Source: an uncultured archaeon
GTDB lineage: Archaea > Nanobdellota > Nanobdellia > Woesearchaeales > ARS49
Direction of reading: 5' to 3'
NCBI GenBank assembly: GCA_902385765.1
Contig: CABMGU010000044.1
Location: forward strand, 1-14,561
Length of the DNA: 14,561 nucleotides
Shown here: positions 1 to 7,332 of the stretch, one piece after another
How the letters are laid out: every line of letters begins with the position of its first letter
Position numbering within the stretch: the first letter of the stretch is position 1
The notes under the pieces: model-generated
The model's database searches: none
What the model was told of the DNA's origin: nothing
What the model saw: the letters and a program-made list of their open reading frames with translations, nothing else
Translations under genes and position numbers: made by a program

Positions 1-932
1 ACATCAATATCAGGATTGGCGCCCTTCTTCCTCTGCTCTTCAGCAGTCCTCTGACCGCCGCTAAACGCGTGCTTCTTAATCTTCTCAGCAACAACGTGAG
101 GACTGTCAGTCGTGTAAATAGCAGTATGAGGCTGGGAAGCAGACATCTTGCCATCCTGACCAAGACCGCTCAAGAACTTGCAATGCAGAATAGCAGGCTT
201 CGGGTAGCCTAATTTCGGAATAATGTCCCGAGCAACACGGAAATGAGCATCCTGGTCAATACCCAAGGGAATCAAGCAAGGAATATTCTTCTTCGCAAGA
301 ACACTCGGAAGGAAAGCAGGAACAGCCTGCATAGAAGTGTAAAAAATCTGGCCAACATTTGAGTCGCCTGAAAAACCAAACACCGCTTTTGCGGTAGAGA
401 AATTCAAATGCTTCGCAACCCTGATGGCCTGATTATACATCGTCTTCGCATTATCAGTATCAACAATAATATGAGTCTTATGAGGGTCAAATCCTAAAGC
501 AATAACGTCCAAAGCATTCTCCATAGCCCACTCGTGAGCCTTCTCCAGCGACAAGTCATCCTTAAACAAGAACTTCTCGTCATCAGTCATCTGGAACCAC
601 AAATCAACATCAAAAACATCATGCAACCACTTGCACAACATCCAAGGCATCAAATGACCAATATGAACAGGACCAGAAGGACCACGGCCCGTATAAAGGA
701 AAAAAGGATTGCCACGCTCATACTCATTCAAAATAAAATTCAAATCACGATGAGAAATGAAATACTTTCTTCTCAACAAAACGTGCAAGTCGCCCTTGGC
801 ATACTTCTTCATCTTATTCAACAATTCAGGAGACAGAGGGTCTGCACCGAAATCCTTCATCAACTTATCATAATCAACACCAAGAACACTGCCCTTAATC
901 TCCCAAGGCGTAATCACCAGTTTTTCTGCCAT
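1..932 (-). CDS. trpS: Tryptophanyl-tRNA synthetase, archaeal/eukaryotic type (partial, C-terminus beyond window)
   Basis: Class I synthetase that charges tRNA-Trp with tryptophan in the cytoplasm. The visible 310 residues start MAEKLVITPWEIKG, and the ITPW opening is typical of the archaeal/eukaryotic TrpRS. The ATP-binding HIGH signature is intact in TGRGPSGPVHIGHLMPW (about residues 81-97), and the second signature is KMSAS at about 262-266. The QMTDDEK and IDQD segments of the amino-acid pocket are also present. The reading frame runs off the left edge after HAFSGGQRT..., so about 60-80 residues of the C-terminal anticodon-binding part are missing. The ATG at 932-930 lies about 26 nt from a TATA box (953-963) and has no Shine-Dalgarno site, so the mRNA is probably leaderless. 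Identification is secure from motifs; the missing end is only a window effect. Confidence 0.96.
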   Translation of the reverse strand, partial: MAEKLVITPWEIKGSVLGVDYDKLMKDFGADPLSPELLNKMKKYAKGDLHVLLRRKYFISHRDLNFILNEYERGNPFFLYTGRGPSGPVHIGHLMPWMLCKWLHDVFDVDLWFQMTDDEKFLFKDDLSLEKAHEWAMENALDVIALGFDPHKTHIIVDTDNAKTMYNQAIRVAKHLNFSTAKAVFGFSGDSNVGQIFYTSMQAVPAFLPSVLAKKNIPCLIPLGIDQDAHFRVARDIIPKLGYPKPAILHCKFLSGLGQDGKMSASQPHTAIYTTDSPHVVAEKIKKHAFSGGQRTAEEQRKKGANPDID

Positions 933-952
933 AATGAACACAAGAACATTCA

Positions 953-963
953 GGATATAAAAG
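953..963 (-). promoter_or_regulatory. TATA box of trpS
   Basis: On the minus strand this reads CTTTTATATCC, a good archaeal TATA element. Its centre is about 26 nt upstream of the trpS ATG, so transcription would start at or next to the start codon. It lies immediately downstream of the stop codon of the ribbon-helix-helix gene. Confidence 0.65.
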
Positions 964-964
964 A

Positions 965-1168
965 TTAACGCTTCTTAGATTTAGCTCTTTCCTTCGCTTC
1001 AAATTGCGCAGCAGCATCATACCTCTGCTTGAAATCAGGATCCCGTTTTAACAAAACTTCAACACATTCCCTTGCAAAATCTCCAACTTCCATTTGCTCA
1101 ATTTTTGCCCTTTGCTCCAAACCATCAAGCAACTTATCATCCAAATACAATTTCTGAACGCTAGTCAA
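965..1168 (-). CDS. Small ribbon-helix-helix (CopG/Arc-like) protein
   Basis: A protein of 67 residues. The opening TSVQKLYLDDKLLDGLEQRA followed by a second helix (EVGDFARECVEVLLKR) fits the ribbon-helix-helix plan: one short beta strand (VQKLYLD), helix 1, a turn, helix 2. Such proteins dimerise and bind DNA through the strand. The C-terminal 20 residues are highly charged (KERAKSKKR) and may add nonspecific DNA contacts. No ATG is available. The first plausible start is TTG at 1168, and the frame continues upstream through ATT to the TGA stop of the coiled-coil gene, with which it is in frame. It probably shares that gene's transcript, since no TATA box lies between them. Its target is unknown; the RHH assignment is by pattern only. 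Confidence 0.7.
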   Translation of the reverse strand: MTSVQKLYLDDKLLDGLEQRAKIEQMEVGDFARECVEVLLKRDPDFKQRYDAAAQFEAKERAKSKKR

Positions 1169-1195
1169 ATTAATACTCTTGCCCTTCTTCTCTGC

Positions 1196-1933
1196 TCACA
1201 TATTCTGAATGTGTTCCCTTAACAAACCAGCATCATAATGGCATTGAACAGCAAACTCAACCAAAAACTGCCTCTGGTCAGCAGGCAAACCCAAGAAGTA
1301 CACTTCTTTCACCAACCCCTTCACTTCAGCCACATACTTCTTCATCTCTGCAACGTAAATAGAACCCCTCTCCTTATACGCGTTCATCCCAAGTTTTTCA
1401 AGCCTCTGCAGCAACGCATCAGTTTTTTCCCGGAATGCAGTATCCAAATCTTGAAGGTTTGTTTTTACTTCAATGCACAATCTGTCAACCTTAGAACGCA
1501 AGTCACCAGCCGCAATAACAGTCTTTAACGCCTCTGCCATTTCTTTAACTGCCAAGCCATATGCTTTTTTAGCCTCTTCACAAGCAGAGCTCGCATTCAA
1601 AGCAGAACCAGCAGAATTCACAGCAGAAGATTCTGCTTTTTTCGCACGGGCAGTCGCATCCTTTGCCATCTCGTACAACTCATCAGGACGCTCAGCCAGT
1701 TCTCCAACTGCCTTATTTATCTCAGCAATAGTTTCCTCCAAAGAAGAAAGACTAGAATTCATATATTTGTGACCAGAAGCAATTGTACCATTCTGCTCCT
1801 CGACAGACTTCTTGATTTCCTTAACAGAACCTTCCAAAGCGGTAATCCTATCTGACAAAGAACTCAACTGCTCATTAAGTTGTGCTTCCCTCTGCCTAGC
1901 TTCCTCAGCTTTCTTGCCACCAAAAAGTCCCAT
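1196..1933 (-). CDS. Coiled-coil protein of unknown function
   Basis: A 245-residue protein beginning MGLFGGKKAEEARQREAQLN. The N-terminal half is rich in Glu, Lys, Ala and Leu with heptad-like spacing (roughly residues 7-125), so it should form long coiled coils; the C-terminal third looks like a helical bundle (GLPADQRQFLVEFAVQCHYD). There is no signal peptide or membrane segment, so it should be cytoplasmic. I prefer the ATG at 1933 over the GTG at 1939 because GGGGAGTGAG sits 5-6 nt upstream of the ATG. A TATA box lies at 1965-1975. The ribbon-helix-helix gene follows 27 nt after the stop in the same frame. I do not recognise the family; a scaffold, chromosome-associated or phage-shock-like role would be guesswork. 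Confidence 0.8.
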   Translation of the reverse strand: MGLFGGKKAEEARQREAQLNEQLSSLSDRITALEGSVKEIKKSVEEQNGTIASGHKYMNSSLSSLEETIAEINKAVGELAERPDELYEMAKDATARAKKAESSAVNSAGSALNASSACEEAKKAYGLAVKEMAEALKTVIAAGDLRSKVDRLCIEVKTNLQDLDTAFREKTDALLQRLEKLGMNAYKERGSIYVAEMKKYVAEVKGLVKEVYFLGLPADQRQFLVEFAVQCHYDAGLLREHIQNM

Positions 1934-1964
1934 ACTCACTCCCCAGTCGTGCCAAAATAAGGTG

Positions 1965-1975
1965 TTTTATAAAGG
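1965..1975 (-). promoter_or_regulatory. TATA box of the coiled-coil/RHH transcript
   Basis: The minus strand reads CCTTTATAAAA. This places transcription start near 1944, leaving a short leader that carries the GGGGAG ribosome binding site of the coiled-coil gene. It lies just past the stop of the reductase gene at 1980. Confidence 0.6.
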
Positions 1976-1979
1976 TTTC

Positions 1980-3134
1980 TCAAAAAGGAAGAAGCTTCCA
2001 CAAATCGCGCAAACGAGGATTGAAATCAATAAGCCTCTTGAAACCCGCAGAGCCCAAAGTTTTGCTATTCCTAACAAGCTTGTCGTATTTCTCATTGGAA
2101 AGACTATACAGTTTCCTGCTGAACAACCGCATCAAACTCCATTTCTTAGCATAAGAATTCCATTTTTCATCATACTCAGAAAGCGCACGAGCAGAAAAAT
2201 CCCTTTTTTTCAAACACTTGATTGCAGTCTGGGCTGCAAACATTCCAGAATACATGCCGGGCCTGATGCCTTCTCCTGCAAAGGAATTTATCGTGCAAAC
2301 AGCATCACCAACAGCCATAAAATTATCCGCGCTTCTCTTCTTCACAGAGTCATCAAAAGCATCACCAGCATGCACCTCAAGGCAAATCCCCTTATTCAAA
2401 CGGGAATCTGACTTAATCCATTTTTTCAAATAACTCAGCTGGGAGCCCCCGCCTTTCATCTTCCTGAAAAGCGAATCAGTCCAGCAAACACCCACTTTCC
2501 CGTGATTTTTGCCCGTAGAAAAAATCCACGAATAACCGCCCGGAGCAAAAGAATTGTCAAACCTGAGCACAATGGCATTCTGCTTCTTAAGCTTCAACTT
2601 TTCCATCTCAAACTCCATACCAGTGCAATGAGTGTCAGGATTGAATTTTCTCAACCCAATCCTTGACGCAAGAACTGCAGGAGGACCTGTAGCGTCAATA
2701 ATGATTTTTGCACGCACAACGTGCACACCATCACTGTCAGAATACTCAATCCCGACAATGCGATTTTTTTCAAGAACCGGCTTTGTGACATTTGCCTGTA
2801 TTTTAACATCGGCGCCGTGATGAACGGCCTCTTCAACAAGAAACTTCTTCAACCTGCCAAAATCAAGGACATAAGCCTTGACTGCAAAAGAAGTTGAACA
2901 CGAAGGGCTCTCCAGAATAATACTGCTAATCCTGCACTGAACAATCTTTTTTGGAAGCTTGAAAACATTCATCGTTTCCTGAAAAGTGCCAGCAGTAGAC
3001 TTCTTAGGCTCTCCAATCTCCTGAGTTTTGTCAAGCAAAAGAACACGATATTTGGAATGCTCTGCAAGATACCTCGCACACTCACTTCCAGCAGGACCTG
3101 CACCTGCAATCACAACATCATAATCTACGACCAT
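1980..3134 (-). CDS. Geranylgeranyl reductase family FAD-dependent oxidoreductase
   Basis: A 384-residue flavoprotein of the family that saturates the isoprenoid chains of archaeal ether lipids (digeranylgeranylglycerophospholipid reductase) or free geranylgeranyl groups. The N-terminal Rossmann motif GAGPAG is at residues 11-16, and the second FAD motif GDAVCTINSFAGEGIRPGM begins at 276. The substrate-channel signature of the family (P-x2-Y-x-W-x-F) is present as PGGYSWIF at 198-205. The usual Cys-containing CGxG-like loop after the first FAD motif is replaced by KKSTAGTFQ (45-52), so it may be a divergent paralogue. The ATG at 3134 overlaps the end of the upstream FNR-like gene by 10 nt, so translation is coupled. 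Exact substrate is inference; membership of the GGR-like FAD family is well supported. Confidence 0.87.
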   Translation of the reverse strand: MVVDYDVVIAGAGPAGSECARYLAEHSKYRVLLLDKTQEIGEPKKSTAGTFQETMNVFKLPKKIVQCRISSIILESPSCSTSFAVKAYVLDFGRLKKFLVEEAVHHGADVKIQANVTKPVLEKNRIVGIEYSDSDGVHVVRAKIIIDATGPPAVLASRIGLRKFNPDTHCTGMEFEMEKLKLKKQNAIVLRFDNSFAPGGYSWIFSTGKNHGKVGVCWTDSLFRKMKGGGSQLSYLKKWIKSDSRLNKGICLEVHAGDAFDDSVKKRSADNFMAVGDAVCTINSFAGEGIRPGMYSGMFAAQTAIKCLKKRDFSARALSEYDEKWNSYAKKWSLMRLFSRKLYSLSNEKYDKLVRNSKTLGSAGFKRLIDFNPRLRDLWKLLPF

Positions 3135-3805
3135 TTGTCCAAGAAAATCCTGCTCTCAGGATGCTTCATCTCTTTCAGCTTCTCAATGACCGCCTCAACC
3201 ATAGGAAGAGGACCGCACAAGTAAACATCAAAATCCTTCTTGTAATATCTAAACAGGAAAGACTGAATCCTGCCGTGCTCGCCTTCCCACGTCTTATAAT
3301 GATGGTCAACAGTAATAGTAGGAACAACCTTGAAATTCTTATGGTCAAGAGCCTCAAACTCCTTCCTGTAAATGTAATCAGCAGGAATACGAATGCTGTA
3401 GATTAAAAGCACTTGTTTGCCTTCATTCAAAGCCTGCCGAATCATAGGACGGAAAGGACTAATGCCAACACCTCCTGCAATAAACAAACACTTCTTACCT
3501 TCCTTCAAAGCAAAAGCGCCATAAGGACCATCAACGTGAACAACAGTTCCAACAGGAGAGTCCTGCAAATAAGCACTCAATCCAGTACCCCGGGCAATGC
3601 ATAATTCCAAGTACGGCTCATCATCATAAGACGCAATAGAAAAAGCGCGATGAACAGGCTTGTTTGTTTCATCAACAAAATCATCACACCAAACACTGAC
3701 CCACTGGCCAGGACGGAAAGAAAAATCAGCAGGCTTGCTCAAACGAATAATATGAACACGAGGACTCTCCTTCAAGTTCTCCACTATCTTCGAATCAAAC
3801 CTCAT
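3125..3805 (-). CDS. Ferredoxin-NAD(P)+ reductase-like flavoprotein oxidoreductase
   Basis: A 226-residue, two-domain FNR-superfamily protein. The FAD-binding beta barrel carries RAFSIAS (53-59, the R-x-Y/F-S motif) and DGPYG (92-96). The nucleotide-binding domain carries AGGVGISPFRPM (110-121), and the CGPLPM motif at 197-202 closes the NAD(P)H site. There is no iron-sulfur domain or signal peptide, so it is a soluble NAD(P)H-flavin electron-transfer module. It is followed, with a 10-nt overlap, by the geranylgeranyl-reductase family gene, which suggests that it feeds electrons to it directly or through ferredoxin. A TATA box at 3830-3841 lies about 30 nt upstream of the ATG. The fold is certain; the partner is inferred from gene order. 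Confidence 0.88.
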   Translation of the reverse strand: MRFDSKIVENLKESPRVHIIRLSKPADFSFRPGQWVSVWCDDFVDETNKPVHRAFSIASYDDEPYLELCIARGTGLSAYLQDSPVGTVVHVDGPYGAFALKEGKKCLFIAGGVGISPFRPMIRQALNEGKQVLLIYSIRIPADYIYRKEFEALDHKNFKVVPTITVDHHYKTWEGEHGRIQSFLFRYYKKDFDVYLCGPLPMVEAVIEKLKEMKHPESRIFLDKWS

Positions 3806-3829
3806 TTGTCAACAATAAAAAAAGAATAA

Positions 3830-3841
3830 CGGTATATAAAT
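3830..3841 (-). promoter_or_regulatory. TATA box of the FNR/GGR operon
   Basis: The minus strand reads CATTTATATACC, followed by a seven-T run at 3817-3823 before the ATG at 3805. The T-run could double as an oligo-T terminator for the upstream dehydrogenase gene. Spacing predicts a very short or absent leader. Confidence 0.6.
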
Positions 3842-3845
3842 GTGA

Positions 3846-4943
3846 CTACCTGCACGTCCTGCACTTCGCGCGCACTCTTTCTTTAGCAATGGCTTCAGCA
3901 GCAACACGAGGAATAACGTTTTCCTTCTTCGCACGCTCCAAAACCATCTGCGTGTTCTTAGTAATTTTTTCCTCAACAGACTTGAACATCTTCTCTTCAG
4001 TGCCGTTAATGTACTCAATATAACTCGAAATGACACCGCCAGCATTCGCAACAAAATCAGGAACAACCAGAACGCCTTTTTTCGCAAGCGCTTCCTCTGC
4101 TTCCACAGTAGTCGCAATATTACTGCCTTCAACAACCAACTTAGCCTTAATCCTCGGAACATCAGCAACCCCAAACAAGTCAGGAATAGCAGCAGTAACA
4201 AGAACATCACACTGCTGATAAATCAGGTCCTTTGTTGGGAGAACCTTTCCACCATAAGCAGTAACAGTGCCTTTTGATTTCTTCACATCATACAATTTCT
4301 TGTAATCAATACCCTCAGGCACAAATAAAGTTCCCTTGCTGTCAGAAACTGCAACAAGTTTTGCACCGGCTTCTGACATAAACTTGCAGACAAACTCGCC
4401 AACGTTGCCAAAACCCTCAACAGCATAAGTAACACTCTTGATATCCTTATTCATATGCTTCAAGGCAACCTTAATCGCGTGAAAAACGCCAAAACCAGTA
4501 GAGCCAAGCTCGTGAGGCAAACCACCCAAAGCCTTCGGCTTACCAGTGCAAGCCTTCATATCACCATTAGCCTTAGCAAAAACCTCCATATCGTGCTCAG
4601 CCATATTCATATCAGGACCAGCACAATACTTCAAAGGAACAATACCTTTCAACAACTCAGAAAAAGCAGCAATCCAGGCATCCTTTTGTTCTGGAGTTAA
4701 TTTCTTCGGGTCGCCCATAATGCCAGACTTAGCGCCGCCAAAAGGAAGGTCTGCCATAGCATTCTTCCAAGTCATAGTACGAGCCAACCTAAACACTTCT
4801 TCCTTATCAACAGAAGGAGTAAAACGAATGCCACCCTTACCAGGACCCAAAGCAGTATTGTCAATAACAACAACGCCCCTCATACCTAACTTCGGATGAT
4901 AAACCTCAACTATTCTCTCAGGACCAAAATCATCAAATTCCAT
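3846..4943 (-). CDS. Glu/Leu/Phe/Val family dehydrogenase (probable glutamate dehydrogenase)
   Basis: NAD(P)-dependent oxidative deaminase linking glutamate (or another amino acid) to its 2-oxo acid and ammonia. The 365 residues carry GPGKGGIRF (33-41), the substrate lysine of MTWKNA (K60), the PFGGAKSG motif with catalytic K72, and the proton-relay aspartate in AGPDMNM (D111). The dinucleotide fold has GFGNVG at 177-182, and DFVANAGGV at 296-304 is characteristic. Typical glutamate dehydrogenases are about 410-440 residues, so the N-terminus is about 45 residues shorter. The usual EGANxPTT loop reads VEGSNIATT here, so substrate choice is not certain. The C-terminus ends in an odd CRTCR. The ATG has GGGGTGA six nt upstream (4950-4956) and a TATA box at 4978-4989. 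It is monocistronic, divergent from the acetyltransferase gene. Confidence 0.93.
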   Translation of the reverse strand: MEFDDFGPERIVEVYHPKLGMRGVVVIDNTALGPGKGGIRFTPSVDKEEVFRLARTMTWKNAMADLPFGGAKSGIMGDPKKLTPEQKDAWIAAFSELLKGIVPLKYCAGPDMNMAEHDMEVFAKANGDMKACTGKPKALGGLPHELGSTGFGVFHAIKVALKHMNKDIKSVTYAVEGFGNVGEFVCKFMSEAGAKLVAVSDSKGTLFVPEGIDYKKLYDVKKSKGTVTAYGGKVLPTKDLIYQQCDVLVTAAIPDLFGVADVPRIKAKLVVEGSNIATTVEAEEALAKKGVLVVPDFVANAGGVISSYIEYINGTEEKMFKSVEEKITKNTQMVLERAKKENVIPRVAAEAIAKERVRAKCRTCR

Positions 4944-4977
4944 CTTTTCTCACCCCACAAAAATGGGAAAAGAAGAA

Positions 4978-4989
4978 GGATATAAAGGT
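4978..4989 (-). promoter_or_regulatory. TATA box of the dehydrogenase gene
   Basis: The minus strand reads ACCTTTATATCC. It lies about 40 nt upstream of the ATG at 4943, far enough to leave a leader with the GGGGTGA ribosome binding site. The intergenic space also holds the promoter of the divergent acetyltransferase. Confidence 0.6.
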
Positions 4990-5003
4990 TTTGCTTACCG
5001 AAA

Positions 5004-5015
5004 GAATTAAAATAC
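5004..5015 (+). promoter_or_regulatory. Probable TATA element of the acetyltransferase gene
   Basis: GAATTAAAATAC lies about 26 nt ahead of the ATG at 5036, matching the leaderless spacing of other promoters here. It is less canonical than the others. The TATAAAGG at 4981 on this strand is an alternative but probably belongs to the opposite-strand promoter. Confidence 0.4.
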
Positions 5016-5035
5016 GCAGTGCTGTTGAATAATGC

Positions 5036-5533
5036 ATGGCTGCGGTTTTAGAAGGCACGGAATTAAGAATTGAACCATTATCCTCGGAAAATCTCAAGCA
5101 GGCAATCGAACTTTTAAGTATTGTTTTTCCTCCGCCAGACGACCCTACAACCGAAGAACTTCTCGCATGTTTAAATCACGAAGGTTTTTCAGTTTTTTTT
5201 GATTTAGAATATTGGGTGATTTTGGACGATGATGACGTTATTGGAATTACCGGAATTCAGTCAGACATTAGTGATTACAAAGAAGCAGTATGGATTGGCT
5301 GGACTGCAATACACCCAAAGTACAGAGGAAAAAAAGCGGGCAGACTATTGTACGACTTGACAATAGCCAAGGCGAAAGAAACAGGAAAAAGATACCTGCG
5401 CGTTTACACATCAGACTATCCTGATGAAATCGTGGCAAACAAAATCTATGTTAAACGAGGCTTTAAACTCATTAAAGTAGAATACAGGCCAGACTGGGAA
5501 TGCAACAAACTGATTTATCAATTGGAATTATAA
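5036..5533 (+). CDS. GNAT-family N-acetyltransferase
   Basis: A 165-residue acyltransferase that would move an acetyl group from acetyl-CoA to an unknown amine. The GNAT core is visible: the beta-4 strand AVWIGWTAIHP (84-94), the pyrophosphate-binding motif A YRGKKAGRLLYDL (96-108), and motif B around ANKIYVKRGFKLI (134-146). In the Q/R-x-x-G-x-G/A consensus the third position is Lys (RGKKAG), a mild deviation. The start at 5036 is preceded by no Shine-Dalgarno site and fits a leaderless transcript; an ATG at 5032 is out of frame. Its TAA stop abuts the stop of the convergent ferredoxin gene with no bases between them. Substrate cannot be read from the sequence. Confidence 0.88.
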   Translation: MAAVLEGTELRIEPLSSENLKQAIELLSIVFPPPDDPTTEELLACLNHEGFSVFFDLEYWVILDDDDVIGITGIQSDISDYKEAVWIGWTAIHPKYRGKKAGRLLYDLTIAKAKETGKRYLRVYTSDYPDEIVANKIYVKRGFKLIKVEYRPDWECNKLIYQLEL

Positions 5534-5821
5534 TTAAACCAACTTCTCGTTCGTCTCAGCATCAAAGATGTGAATGACCTGAACAGGACAGACCTCTGCA
5601 GCAGACTTGTTCAGCTTAAGAGCAGACTTCATCTCCTTAGTCATCTGGCTCTCCTTAATCACAAGAACCTCATTGCCGTCCTTATCAGTCTTGCCGCCAA
5701 TCAAATGCGCCTTGCCGTCATCCTTCATCTCCCAGAACTCAGGAGCAACACTAGTACAGGCAGCAGCGCCAATGCACGAATTCCTCTCAAACACAATCTT
5801 GTAAGACTTTTCTTTTGCCAT
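5534..5821 (-). CDS. Ferredoxin with three cluster cysteines (probable 3Fe-4S type)
   Basis: A 95-residue electron carrier of the single-cluster archaeal ferredoxin type. The opening YKIVFERNSCIGAAACTSVAPEFWEM aligns with the CIGDAICxxxCPxxF region of well-known archaeal ferredoxins, and the second half closes with the partner motif AAEVCPVQVIHI. Candidate ligands are C16, C22 and C78. The position between C16 and C22 that is Cys or Asp in 4Fe ferredoxins is Ala19, and the disulfide-type Cys is Ala26, so only three ligands are available. The loop between motifs is longer than usual. The ATG at 5821 begins one nt after the aminopeptidase stop, so the two are co-transcribed. A frame-open extension upstream to 6010 runs inside the aminopeptidase gene and is rejected as the start. 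Confidence 0.88.
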   Translation of the reverse strand: MAKEKSYKIVFERNSCIGAAACTSVAPEFWEMKDDGKAHLIGGKTDKDGNEVLVIKESQMTKEMKSALKLNKSAAEVCPVQVIHIFDAETNEKLV

Positions 5822-5822
5822 T

Positions 5823-7292
5823 TTACCAGTTCTCCAAGGCGTGCACCAGCAACCTAACACCAAAACCAGTGCCACCCTTTCTTGTATAATCCAAATCAAT
5901 ATCAGACCAGGAAGTGCCTGCAATATCAATATGCGCCCAAGGAGTCTTCTCAACAAAAGCAGACAGGAAAGCACCAGCAGTAATAGCACCTCCATATTTG
6001 TAAATGCCAAGATTCCTCACATCAGCAACCTCGGACTTAACCTGCTCGTGATACTCCTGGAAGAAAGGAAGCTCCCAAACACGCTCGCCAGTAACATTTC
6101 CAGACTTCATCAAATGACTGATTAAATTCTTATCTTTGCCCATAACGCCTGCGCAAACATTGCCAAGAGCAACCATACAGGCACCAGTCAAAGTCGCCAA
6201 ATCAATAATGGCGTCTGGCTTGAGAACTTTCTCAGTATAAGCAAGAGCATCAGCAAGAACAATCCTGCCCTCTGCATCAGTATTCGCAACCTCAATAGTC
6301 TTGCCATTAAAAGCAGGAATAATATCGCCAGGCTTGTAAGCATCCATTCCAGGCATATTCTCAGTCGAAGCAAAAACACCAACAACATTCATTTTCAATT
6401 TCAACAAAGCAGCAGCCTTAACGGTTGCAATAACCACAGCAGCACCGCACATATCGTGCTTCATAGTCAACATAGAATCATCCGGCTTCAAATCAAGACC
6501 GCCAGCATCAAAAGTCAAACCCTTACCAACCAAAGCAACTCTTTTTCCGCTTCCGTATTCCATAACAACAAAACGAGGCTCATTAACACTGCCACGATTA
6601 ACAGCTAGCAAAGCAGTAAGACCAAGTTTTTCTATACCCTTCTTATCATAAACAGAAACTTTCACGCCAAGCTTTTCCAATTCTTTCGCAACATCAGCCA
6701 ACTGCTCAGGCTTCAAATTGCTCGCAGGCTCATTAGCAAGGTCGCGAACAAGATTCTCGCACTCAGCAAGAACAGCACCCTTCTTAACAAAAGCATCAAC
6801 ACCATTTCCGACCAAAGTAATACTCTGAATAACCTTGATTTTCTCCTTATCAACAGTCCTGTACTTAATGTACTGATAAGAACCAAGAACACTGCCCTCT
6901 GCAACAGCCTGAGCACGCTCCTCTTTTGAAACATCCAGCTCAATGTTATGCAAAGTAGTAGAAAATTCAGTAATACCGCAGAAATCCCTTGCAATCCTGG
7001 CGCTCAAACCAGCAGCACGACGCAAAAGCTCAATATTCGCATCCTCTTTCTTCCCAAGACCGATCAAAAGAATATTCTTCGCAGGAATCTTATCAAGAGT
7101 GGAGACAAGCCTGAACTGCTGGTACTCTCCCTCAAACTCCTTACCTTTAATAGCGTGAGCAATAGCGCCATTAAGCTTGGCATCAACAGACTTCAACTCT
7201 GCAGGAACCTCTTCTGCAGGAGAGAACAAACCAACAACAATCAACTCAGTCTTAAACGAATCAAGCTGTGCGTCAACAACATCAATTTTCAT
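5823..7292 (-). CDS. pepA: Leucyl aminopeptidase, M17 family (cytosol aminopeptidase)
   Basis: A two-metal exopeptidase that removes N-terminal residues from peptides in the cytoplasm; M17 enzymes form hexamers. The 489 residues match the usual length of about 480-500. All catalytic elements of the C-terminal domain are present: VGKGLTFDAGG with metal ligands K257 and D262, the catalytic lysine of LKP (K269), MKHDMCGAA with D280, and the family signature NTDAEGR (337-343) giving D339, E341 and R343. The N-terminal domain is present and less conserved. The ATG at 7292 is about 27 nt from a TATA box at 7314-7325 with no Shine-Dalgarno site, so a leaderless start is likely. The ferredoxin gene follows after one nt. 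Confidence 0.96.
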   Translation of the reverse strand: MKIDVVDAQLDSFKTELIVVGLFSPAEEVPAELKSVDAKLNGAIAHAIKGKEFEGEYQQFRLVSTLDKIPAKNILLIGLGKKEDANIELLRRAAGLSARIARDFCGITEFSTTLHNIELDVSKEERAQAVAEGSVLGSYQYIKYRTVDKEKIKVIQSITLVGNGVDAFVKKGAVLAECENLVRDLANEPASNLKPEQLADVAKELEKLGVKVSVYDKKGIEKLGLTALLAVNRGSVNEPRFVVMEYGSGKRVALVGKGLTFDAGGLDLKPDDSMLTMKHDMCGAAVVIATVKAAALLKLKMNVVGVFASTENMPGMDAYKPGDIIPAFNGKTIEVANTDAEGRIVLADALAYTEKVLKPDAIIDLATLTGACMVALGNVCAGVMGKDKNLISHLMKSGNVTGERVWELPFFQEYHEQVKSEVADVRNLGIYKYGGAITAGAFLSAFVEKTPWAHIDIAGTSWSDIDLDYTRKGGTGFGVRLLVHALENW

Positions 7293-7313
7293 AAAATATT
7301 GAATCAGACAAGG

Positions 7314-7325
7314 TATTTATAAAAT
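7314..7325 (-). promoter_or_regulatory. TATA box of the pepA-ferredoxin operon
   Basis: The minus strand reads ATTTTATAAATA, a strong TATA element about 27 nt upstream of the pepA ATG. It lies immediately after the stop of the DUF1858 gene, so the isc operon and pepA are separate transcripts. Confidence 0.65.
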
Positions 7326-7332
7326 TTGTGGA

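Noticed and set aside
534..968. Plus-strand open frame opposite trpS
   Set aside because: It is antisense to well-conserved TrpRS codons including the HIGH motif, and its Ile/Gln/Asn-rich translation has no family features.
965..1939. TGA reassigned as a sense codon in this genome
   Set aside because: iscS and iscU end at TGA exactly where their families end, so TGA acts as a stop here.
5822..6010. N-terminal extension of the ferredoxin frame upstream to 6010
   Set aside because: It runs antiphase inside the pepA gene, has a leucine-rich shadow composition, and the MAKEKSYK start right after the pepA stop gives a normal ferredoxin.
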